Assembly: GCA_017416535.1 (NCBI GenBank)
Contig: JAFQCG010000003.1
Coordinates: 1-64,000 of the forward strand
Length of the DNA: 64,000 nt
From: Bacilli bacterium
GTDB lineage: Bacteria; Bacillota_I; Bacilli_A; RF39; UBA660
Reading direction: 5' to 3'
A program made the position numbers and the translations under genes. Position 1 is the first letter of the stretch, and each line of letters starts with the position of its first letter. Below the pieces are notes generated by a model. That model saw nothing but the letters and a program-made list of their open reading frames with translations, did no database searches and was not told where the DNA came from. This document shows, piece by piece, positions 7,866 through 15,517 of this stretch.

Positions 7866-8582
7866 ATGGAAAGATTACAAAAAGTTATAGCACAAGCAGG
7901 TATAGCTTCTCGACGTAAAGCAGAAGAATTAATTACAGATGGAAAAGTAAAAGTAAATGGTATAGTTGTAACTGAATTAGGTACTAAAGTTTCAGAAAAA
8001 GATCAAATTGAAGTAAATAATGAAATCATAGAAAAAGAAAAGAAAGAATACTATTTATTAAATAAACCACGTGGAGTAGTTACAACAACACAAGATGATA
8101 AAAATAGAAGAACTGTTGTAGATTTAATTCCAACAGCAGCAAGAATTTATCCAGTTGGAAGATTAGACTATGATACAACAGGAGTTTTATTATTAACAAA
8201 TGACGGAGAATTTGCAAATATCCTAATGCATCCAACAAGTAATGTTGATAAAGTTTATATGGCAAAACTTGAAGGTATCATTAAAGGAGAACAAATAAAC
8301 AAATTAAAAGAAGGCGTAGAACTAGATGGAGAAATAGTAAAACCATCTCGTGTAAAATTAAAAAAAGTTGATCCTAAATCAAACTCTTGTATGGTTCAAA
8401 TTACAATTCATGAAGGAAAAAATCATCAAGTAAAAAGAATGTTTGAATCAGTGGGTTTCCCAGTTTCAAAACTTAAAAGAGAAAAAGAAGCTTTCTTTGA
8501 TTTAAAAGATTTACAATCAGGAGAATTTAGAAAACTAACTCCAAAAGAAGTAGCTAAAGTATATGGATTAAAACAAAAATAA
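7866..8582 (+). CDS. rluB: 23S rRNA pseudouridine synthase, RluB/RsuA family
   Basis: 238 residues; GAAGAGGTGAC before the ATG. An N-terminal S4 RNA-binding domain (RLQKVIAQAGIASRRKAEELI, residues 2-60) is followed by the RsuA/RluB catalytic domain with YLLNKPRGVV and the hallmark GRLDYDTTG, where Asp101 is the catalytic nucleophile. It converts specific uridines in large-subunit rRNA to pseudouridine. The length is normal for Gram-positive RluB. It lies after the two kinase-fold genes but has its own possible -10 (TATGATAAAAT) just upstream. RsuA is a less likely alternative because most Bacillota proteins of this type are RluB. Confidence 0.88.
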   Translation: MERLQKVIAQAGIASRRKAEELITDGKVKVNGIVVTELGTKVSEKDQIEVNNEIIEKEKKEYYLLNKPRGVVTTTQDDKNRRTVVDLIPTAARIYPVGRLDYDTTGVLLLTNDGEFANILMHPTSNVDKVYMAKLEGIIKGEQINKLKEGVELDGEIVKPSRVKLKKVDPKSNSCMVQITIHEGKNHQVKRMFESVGFPVSKLKREKEAFFDLKDLQSGEFRKLTPKEVAKVYGLKQK

Positions 8583-8612
8583 AAACTACATCAAAATGTA
8601 GTTTTTTTTATT
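8583..8612. terminator. Bidirectional terminator between rluB and ferredoxin
   Basis: AACTACAT-CAAA-ATGTAGTT flanked by A-run and T-run, so it can work for both converging genes. Confidence 0.75.
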
Positions 8613-8799
8613 CTGTAACTTCAATAGCTCCAGTAGGACAAGATTCAGCTGAATCAATAACAGCTTGTTTTTCTTCCTCTGTAACTTCTTCTTTTTTTGC
8701 TACTGAAAGACCTTCGTCATCAATTTCAAAAACTGTATCGCAAATAGCAGCACAAGCACCACAACCAATGCAAGCGTCTTTATTAACTTTAACTTTCAT
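8608..8799 (-). CDS. fer: Ferredoxin with a single [4Fe-4S] cluster
   Basis: 63 residues on the minus strand with a GAAAGGAAGG ribosome site. The cluster ligands are seen as CIGCGACAAIC (C-x2-C-x2-C plus one more Cys) near the N-terminus and SCPTGAI near the C-terminus. This is the short Bacillus-type ferredoxin, a small cytoplasmic electron carrier. The middle is acidic and Lys/Glu-rich. It is monocistronic and convergent with rluB; no redox partner is adjacent. Confidence 0.9.
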   Translation of the reverse strand: MKVKVNKDACIGCGACAAICDTVFEIDDEGLSVAKKEEVTEEEKQAVIDSAESCPTGAIEVTE

Positions 8800-8915
8800 A
8801 ATAACCTTCCTTTCAAACTAATTATAGCTAATTTTACCTTTTACGTAAAGTGTAATTTAACTTCTTTTGTTTTTATATTACTTATGATAAACTTATACTG
8901 AAGAAGGTGAAGAGT

Positions 8916-9860
8916 ATGCGAAGAATGGATCGTTATAAAGATGAATCTACAGAACCTAAACTAACTCGTAGTGATCAAAATAAAGATCTATACGAATCAA
9001 TTGGTAATAACACCAGATATACAAGCTTTTCAGATGTAACAAATGCTAATGCAATTGATATAAGTAGTAAGAAAAACTATAATACTCGTGAAGGGTATCA
9101 TCAAATGAAAGAATACCAAGAAGTAGTACCAACACCTAGAGTAAAAAGAGAATTAGAAGAATTTAAAAGTTTATATAGAGATAAAGAAAATAGGGTTTAT
9201 GATATTAATAATGTTTTAGAAGAAGCAAGAAAAAATCGTACAGAAAAAGATGAACTAGAGGAAAAAAGAAAATTAAAAAATACAAGTTATAATATCTTAT
9301 CTAGTCTAAATACAGAAGAATTAGAAAAATATCGCCAAGAAAGAAAAGAAAAACAAACTCATACAAGCGATGGAGAATTAAGAGAATTAATTGATACTAT
9401 AACATCAAAAACATTAGCTGGAGATATTAAAGCAGCTTCATCTCTATTAGGAGATTTAATGGCAACAAGTATTATGGATAAAGTAGATCCTTCTGATGAA
9501 TTTGTCGAAGACGATAATGAAGAAGAAAAAATCGCAATTGTAAAAGAAGAAAGTGTAAGTATTGAAGATATAAAAAAATTAGCAGAGAAAAAAGATAAAG
9601 CTGCAAGAGCTGAAGACGATGAAGAAGAAATAAAAATAGTTGAAGTTCCTGATAAGAAAAAAGAAAATAAAGTAGCAGAAAAACTACCAAGTGCTGATAC
9701 TGATTTCTATACTAGAAGTATGGATCTATCTGCAGAAGATTTTGAATTAGATGATGACTTCAAAGAAAAAAAATTACCAGTAGCGATCAAAATATTAATA
9801 TTCCTAATAGTAATAGTTATTATTGCAGCAGTAGGATATTTTATCTGGAAAAATCAATAA
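8916..9860 (+). CDS. Highly charged protein with C-terminal membrane anchor, unknown function
   Basis: I prefer the ATG at 8916 (GAAGGTGAAG upstream); a GTG at 8907 is in frame but overlaps that site. 314 residues: a long, hydrophilic, Lys/Glu/Asp-rich cytoplasmic part with likely coiled-coil stretches (EEARKNRTEKDELEEKRKL), and one membrane helix at the extreme C-terminus (VAIKILIFLIVIVIIAAVGYF) ending with WKNQ. This is a tail-anchored layout with the bulk facing the cytoplasm. I recognise no enzymatic motif. A scaffolding role at the membrane is conceivable but not shown. Confidence 0.7.
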   Translation: MRRMDRYKDESTEPKLTRSDQNKDLYESIGNNTRYTSFSDVTNANAIDISSKKNYNTREGYHQMKEYQEVVPTPRVKRELEEFKSLYRDKENRVYDINNVLEEARKNRTEKDELEEKRKLKNTSYNILSSLNTEELEKYRQERKEKQTHTSDGELRELIDTITSKTLAGDIKAASSLLGDLMATSIMDKVDPSDEFVEDDNEEEKIAIVKEESVSIEDIKKLAEKKDKAARAEDDEEEIKIVEVPDKKKENKVAEKLPSADTDFYTRSMDLSAEDFELDDDFKEKKLPVAIKILIFLIVIVIIAAVGYFIWKNQ

Positions 9861-9866
9861 ATAAAG

Positions 9867-9898
9867 AAAAGTTGGTTATTTTATTCCAACTTTTTTTT
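9867..9898 (+). terminator. Rho-independent terminator
   Basis: AAAAGTTGG, ten-base loop, CCAACTTTTTTTT. Confidence 0.75.
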
Positions 9899-9944
9899 GT
9901 TTGTGTTATTATATTGATATATAAGAGAAGTAGGATGTGGGTAA

Positions 9945-10757
9945 ATGGACGTAAAATTCTATGTAAATAATTATGTATTAATCTGGAACTTGTTATTTCA
10001 AGCATCGATATCAGAACCAATATATAATTTAAAACAAAAACTATGGGCAAATTATAAAAATGAATATAATAACACTTATAGGGATAAACATCTAATATTA
10101 AGAGATACTAAAAACTTTATTCCAAATGATGATACAGTATATAATATTGTTGTTGCAACAAGAGAATATGAAAAATTAAAAAAATGTGCTGACAAATATC
10201 GTATGGAACTAATGAAGATATGGGATAGCAATAAAAGATTAATAAATGCTTTTGTAAAAAATATTTTAAAAAGAGATATTAGACCATATACAATTTTAGT
10301 AGTTAATGAAGAATTAGATATTATTGATACAAACTATTTAAACGAAGAAAAAGGAACCTTAATTGTAGGTAAAAAAATAGATAAAAAAGACCCAACTAAA
10401 ATAATAGTTGAAATGGTCATGGCAATCATTAAAGAAGAAATTAAATATGATGCTAATAAAAGTGAAATTGGAACAGCTATAGTTGAATTAGCTGTATTAA
10501 ATGAACTAGCAACAATTCTTACTAAAAAGAGTTGTTATATAAGTGGGCAACCATCACTTTCAAATATAAAAAGAAATGTATATCCATATTGGTTAATGTA
10601 TTTAGCAGTACCAAAAGATGAATTCACTACATATATGGCAAGAGATAAAATTGCATTTGAAGCAAACAGTATGGCATATGAAAAAGAATTAAAGAAAATG
10701 GATATAGTAGAGTTTATTGATTTTTGTTATAGAAATAAAAGATATATAATTAAGTAG
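9945..10757 (+). CDS. Conserved-looking protein of unknown function upstream of polC
   Basis: 270 residues, no signal peptide or clear membrane helix. The sequence has an aromatic N-terminus (VNNYVLIWNLLFQ), a charged middle and a C-terminal half containing MVMAIIKEEIKYD and ELAVLNELATIL. I looked for an HExxH metal site and found none. It ends 21 bases before polC, so the two are probably cotranscribed, but this need not imply a role in replication. I do not recognise the family. Confidence 0.65.
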   Translation: MDVKFYVNNYVLIWNLLFQASISEPIYNLKQKLWANYKNEYNNTYRDKHLILRDTKNFIPNDDTVYNIVVATREYEKLKKCADKYRMELMKIWDSNKRLINAFVKNILKRDIRPYTILVVNEELDIIDTNYLNEEKGTLIVGKKIDKKDPTKIIVEMVMAIIKEEIKYDANKSEIGTAIVELAVLNELATILTKKSCYISGQPSLSNIKRNVYPYWLMYLAVPKDEFTTYMARDKIAFEANSMAYEKELKKMDIVEFIDFCYRNKRYIIK

Positions 10758-10778
10758 TAATAGCACAGGGGGATAATT

Positions 10779-13700
10779 ATGGATAGTAAAATAGAAATAT
10801 TATTAAATAAAGTAAATATTGATAAAGACCATTATCAATATTTTTCTAGTGCAAAAATAACCAGAATTGTTGTTAATAAACAAGGAACTAATTGGAATAT
10901 TTTTATTGATATAAATGAACTATTACCTCTAGAAGTATTTGAAGAATTAGAAGAAAAAAAATATGAACTAGATCCAAATGCTAAAGATATAAAGATCATT
11001 TATAATGTAGAAAATAAATCAATAGAAACATATTTAAACTACTATCCAGCACTACTTAGAAACTTAAAGGAAAAACTAAAAGTATTAGAAATTTATGAAG
11101 ATTGTTTAAAAATAGAAAATGAAAAATTAATACTTGTTACATCAACAGATGTAGAAAAGGAAAGATTAGAATCATGTTCTGAAGAAATAAAAACATTTTA
11201 TAAACAAATTGGATATGAAGAAGAAATATCTATAGAATTAAGACATGAAGAAAACATTTTAGAAGAAATAAAACAAGAATTAGAAACAACAGTAACGGCG
11301 CCACCTCATCCAGAAACAAAAGAAGTTAAACCAGAAGAAAAACCTAAAGAAAAACAATATAGAAGAGACCCTAAAGATCCCAATGCTGTATTAGGAAGAG
11401 GAATTAAAGAAGAACCGATAAAAATAAAAACAATTATGGGTGAAGATAACAATGTTGTTATTGAAGCTCAAATATTTGGAACAGAGTATTTTGAATCATC
11501 TAAATCTGATTTTAAAATTATAACACTAAAAGTAACAGACTTCTCAGATAGTATTTATTGCAAAGTTTTCGTAAGAGATGATGAAGAATATTCCCGTCTA
11601 TGTAAAGAATTAAAATCAGGTAACTGGTATAAAATTAGAGGTTATACAAAAAATGACCAATTTGCTAAAGAACTAGTTTTAAATGCTAGAGATATGGTAA
11701 AACTAGAAAAACAAGAAGAAAGTATTAAAGACTTAGCAGAAGAAAAAAGAGTAGAACTTCATTGTCATACAGTAATGAGTCAAATGGATGGAGTTGCTAA
11801 TGAAGAAGCAATTGTAAAACAAGCAATGAAGTGGGGCCATAAAGCAATTGCTATTACAGATCATAATGGTGTTCAAGGATTTCCACATGTATTTAACTTA
11901 GTAACAGGTTATAATAAAAATCTTGAAGAAGGTAAAGAACCATTTAAAGTAATTTATGGTGCAGAACTTGTTATGATTGATGATGCAGTTAATATAGTTT
12001 TACGTCCAAATAAAAATGTAATGTTAGAAGAAACGTTTGTTGTATTTGACTTTGAAACAACAGGATTTAATGCCGGTGGTGCAGATTCAATTATTGAAGT
12101 TGGGGCCGTAAAAATACGTAATGGTGAAATCATTGATAAGTATGATGAATTGATTAATCCAGGAAAACCATTACCACAAAAGATTACAGAAGTAACAAAT
12201 ATTACAGATGAAATGTTAAAAGGAAAAGATAATGAAGAAAATGCAATCAAGCGATTCATTGAATGGTTTGGAGATTGTCCAATGGTAGCTCACAATGCTA
12301 AATTCGACGTATCATTCCTAGAAATGGCATATAAAAAATATAATTTAGGGACATTTACAAATCCAGTAGTAGATACACTAGAATTATCTCGTACAATGGA
12401 CAATACATATGCCAGACACTCATTATCTGCACTTGTTAAAAGATATGAAGTACCATGGGATGAAGATGCTCACCATAGAGCAGATTACGATGCAGAAGGA
12501 ACTGCTCTTGTATTCCATAAAATGTTAAAAAAACTATCTAATCGTAATATTGAAACAATGGATCAATTAGATAGCTTAGTATCAAAAGAAGAAATACATA
12601 AATATGGTCGTGCACATCATATTAACTTACTAGTTCAAAATAAAGTAGGATTAAAAAATCTATTTAAGTTAGTATCACTTGCAAATACAACGTATTTATA
12701 TAAAACTCCACGTATTCCACGAAGTGTAATTGAAAGTCATAGAGAAGGAATTTTGGTTGGAAGTGGTTGCTACGAAAGTGAAGTATTCACTGAAGGTAAA
12801 TCAAAAAGTGAAGATGAATTATCAAATATCATTAGATTCTATGATTATGTAGAAGTTCAACCACTAGAATGTTATAACCATATGATTCAATCAGGTGACT
12901 TTGCAACAGAAGTTGAATTAGCAGCTCATCTTAAAAAGATAATTAGAGTAACAGAAGAAGCAGGAAAGATTATTGTCGCAACAGGTGACGTTCACCATAT
13001 AAAAAGAGATGACAAAATATTTAGAGAAATTATTGTTAATCAAAAAGTACCTGGTGGAGGAAGACATCCACTTGCTCGTTCAGGAATTAAATCAATTCCA
13101 TCTAACCATCTACGTACAACAGATGAAATGTTAAAAGATTTCTCATTCCTAGAAGATGACGAATTAATACATAGATTAGTAATAGAAAATCCAAATAAAG
13201 TAGCAGATATGGTAGAAATAGTCGAAGTAATACCAGATACAGGTGGAATACCATTCTCTCCAAGAATTAAAAGTGATGATGGAGAAAGTTATCTAGACTG
13301 TCCACGTGTAGTTACAGACTTAGTTTATACAAAAGCAAGAGATTGGTATGGAGAACCATTACCATATTCAATAGAAGAACGTATCGCAACAGAACTATAT
13401 GGAGATATCGTTTTAAAAGCAGTAAAAGAAAACTTAAAAGATAAGAATTTATCTGATGAAGAATTAACAAAAGAAGCATTTAAACAAACCCACGATATTA
13501 TTTGGGAAGGTTTCGATAAAGTAAAAGAATTAGTAAGAGAACACGTAAAGAAAACATCAGAAGAAGAATTAGATGATAAAGCCTTAGAAAAAGCTGTTAA
13601 AAAATCATTAGGAGGAATTATTGGAGGTGGGTTCGACCCAATCTACTTAATTTCTCAACGTCTAGTTAAACACTCAAATGATGATGGTTACTTAGTTGGT

Positions 13701-15401
13701 TCCCGTGGTTCTGTTGGTTCATCATTTGTTGCAACAATGATGGGTATTACAGAAGTAAATCCATTGTCAGCACATTATAGATGTCCAGAATGTAAGATAA
13801 GTATCTTTGAAGACGAAGAAGGAAATTCATTCGGAGCAGAATATTCATCAGGGTATGACTTACCAGATAAAATGTGTCCTAACTGTAATATTCCATTAAT
13901 TAAAGATGGACAAGACATGCCATTCGCAACATTCTTAGGATTCAATGCTGATAAAGTACCAGATATCGACCTTAACTTCTCAGATTTAAATCAAGCATCA
14001 GCACATGCATATACAAAAGTATTATTCGGAGAAGATAATGTCTTCCGTGCTGGAACAATTGGTACAGTAGCTGATAAAACAGCTTTTGGATTTGTAAAAG
14101 GATATTGTGAAGATAAAGAATTAGGTGATATGCGTACTGCAGAAATAGAACGTCTAGCAATAGGTTGTACAGGAGTAAAAAGAACAACAGGACAACATCC
14201 AGGAGGAATAGTTGTTATACCTGACTACAAAGAAGTATCAGATTTTACTCCATATCAATTCCCTGCAGAAGATGCAACTGCTGAGTGGAGAACAACGCAC
14301 TTTGACTACCACTCAATTGACCAATGTTTATTAAAACTTGATATATTAGGACATTCAGATCCAACACAATTAAGATTAATTCAAAATCAATCAGGAACAG
14401 ATATAATGAAAGTTCCACTTGATGATAAAGATACAATGAGTATTTTTACATCAACAAAAGCACTAGGGGTTACAACAGAACAAATTATGTGTAACACAGG
14501 AACTCTTGGTATACCAGAGTTCGGAACCCCATTCACAATTAAACTAGTAGAAGATACTAAACCAACTACATTTGGAGAGTTAGTTAAAATATCTGGACTT
14601 TCACATGGTACTGACGTTTGGCTAGGAAATGCCCAAGAATTAATTCAAAATAATATTGTTCCATTCAAAGAAACAATTGGTTGTCGTGACGATATCATGG
14701 TTTACTTAATGTATCGTGGAGTTGCACCAATCAAAGCATTCAAAATTATGGAGTTTGTTCGTAAAGGAAGAGCATCAAAAGATCCCGAAACATGGAAGGG
14801 TCATGTCGAGACAATGAAAGAAGCAAACATTCCAGAATGGTTTATTAATTCTTGTGCAAAAATCAAGTACATGTTCCCTAAAGCACATGCCGCAGCATAC
14901 GTAATGAGTGCTTTTAGAATTGCTTGGTATAAAGTTCATATGCCAGTGTATTTCTATGCATCGTGGTATTCGTCAAAAGCAACAGATGTTGATGTTGTAA
15001 GTATGATTAAAGGATATGATGCAATAAAACAAAGACTAGAAGATATTCTTGTAAAAGGATATGAAGCTACAAATAAAGAAAATGGACAAGCTGAAAGTTT
15101 AAAAGTAGCACTTGAAGCTACAGCACGTGGAATAAAATTCTTACCAGTAGACTTATACAAAAGTGAAGCAACTGTTTGGGTAGCTGCATCTGATACAGAA
15201 ATTTATCCACCATTTAATGCAATTGAAGGTCTAGGAGATACCGTTGCTCAAAATATCGTAAGAGAAAGAGAAAATGGAACATTCCTAAGTATTGAAGATG
15301 TTCAAAAACGTGGCAAAGTATCACAAACTCTAATAGACAAAATGAAAGAAATGGGAATCTTAAAAGATTTACCAGAATCAAATCAATTATCATTATTCTA
15401 A
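10779..15401 (+). CDS. polC: DNA polymerase III alpha subunit, Gram-positive type PolC
   Basis: 1540 residues, slightly longer than the usual ~1440. Domain order: N-terminal domain (1-200), OB-fold (~212-310), PHP domain beginning at VELHCHTVMSQMDG (~327), an inserted DEDDh 3'-5' exonuclease (DFETTG with Asp424 and Glu426), the remainder of PHP, then the polymerase palm with PDIDLNFS (Asp1062 and Asp1064) and GQHPGGIVV. The zinc-binding CPECK ... CPNCN segment precedes the palm. It is the main replicative polymerase of low-GC Gram-positives, with proofreading in the same chain. AGGGGGATAATT before the ATG is a strong ribosome site. Confidence 0.97.
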   Translation: MDSKIEILLNKVNIDKDHYQYFSSAKITRIVVNKQGTNWNIFIDINELLPLEVFEELEEKKYELDPNAKDIKIIYNVENKSIETYLNYYPALLRNLKEKLKVLEIYEDCLKIENEKLILVTSTDVEKERLESCSEEIKTFYKQIGYEEEISIELRHEENILEEIKQELETTVTAPPHPETKEVKPEEKPKEKQYRRDPKDPNAVLGRGIKEEPIKIKTIMGEDNNVVIEAQIFGTEYFESSKSDFKIITLKVTDFSDSIYCKVFVRDDEEYSRLCKELKSGNWYKIRGYTKNDQFAKELVLNARDMVKLEKQEESIKDLAEEKRVELHCHTVMSQMDGVANEEAIVKQAMKWGHKAIAITDHNGVQGFPHVFNLVTGYNKNLEEGKEPFKVIYGAELVMIDDAVNIVLRPNKNVMLEETFVVFDFETTGFNAGGADSIIEVGAVKIRNGEIIDKYDELINPGKPLPQKITEVTNITDEMLKGKDNEENAIKRFIEWFGDCPMVAHNAKFDVSFLEMAYKKYNLGTFTNPVVDTLELSRTMDNTYARHSLSALVKRYEVPWDEDAHHRADYDAEGTALVFHKMLKKLSNRNIETMDQLDSLVSKEEIHKYGRAHHINLLVQNKVGLKNLFKLVSLANTTYLYKTPRIPRSVIESHREGILVGSGCYESEVFTEGKSKSEDELSNIIRFYDYVEVQPLECYNHMIQSGDFATEVELAAHLKKIIRVTEEAGKIIVATGDVHHIKRDDKIFREIIVNQKVPGGGRHPLARSGIKSIPSNHLRTTDEMLKDFSFLEDDELIHRLVIENPNKVADMVEIVEVIPDTGGIPFSPRIKSDDGESYLDCPRVVTDLVYTKARDWYGEPLPYSIEERIATELYGDIVLKAVKENLKDKNLSDEELTKEAFKQTHDIIWEGFDKVKELVREHVKKTSEEELDDKALEKAVKKSLGGIIGGGFDPIYLISQRLVKHSNDDGYLVGSRGSVGSSFVATMMGITEVNPLSAHYRCPECKISIFEDEEGNSFGAEYSSGYDLPDKMCPNCNIPLIKDGQDMPFATFLGFNADKVPDIDLNFSDLNQASAHAYTKVLFGEDNVFRAGTIGTVADKTAFGFVKGYCEDKELGDMRTAEIERLAIGCTGVKRTTGQHPGGIVVIPDYKEVSDFTPYQFPAEDATAEWRTTHFDYHSIDQCLLKLDILGHSDPTQLRLIQNQSGTDIMKVPLDDKDTMSIFTSTKALGVTTEQIMCNTGTLGIPEFGTPFTIKLVEDTKPTTFGELVKISGLSHGTDVWLGNAQELIQNNIVPFKETIGCRDDIMVYLMYRGVAPIKAFKIMEFVRKGRASKDPETWKGHVETMKEANIPEWFINSCAKIKYMFPKAHAAAYVMSAFRIAWYKVHMPVYFYASWYSSKATDVDVVSMIKGYDAIKQRLEDILVKGYEATNKENGQAESLKVALEATARGIKFLPVDLYKSEATVWVAASDTEIYPPFNAIEGLGDTVAQNIVRERENGTFLSIEDVQKRGKVSQTLIDKMKEMGILKDLPESNQLSLF

Positions 15402-15432
15402 AAGTATTTCTAAAAAGGAAATACTTTTTTTA
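15401..15432 (+). terminator. Rho-independent terminator of polC
   Basis: AAAGTATTTC, seven-base loop, GAAATACTTT, T-tail: a perfect ten-base-pair stem. Confidence 0.85.
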
Positions 15433-15450
15433 TATTAGTATTAAAATCAC

Positions 15451-15479
15451 TTGATAAATTTGCAAAAAAAAGATAAAAT
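15451..15479 (+). promoter_or_regulatory. Promoter of the prepilin-thrombospondin gene
   Basis: TTGATA (15451-15456), a 17-base spacer, TAAAAT (15474-15479). The spacer contains a run of eight A. Read by eye from consensus. Confidence 0.55.
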
Positions 15480-15517
15480 TGTCTATAGTAGAGTAGTATA
15501 GTAAAGGACGTGTTAGA

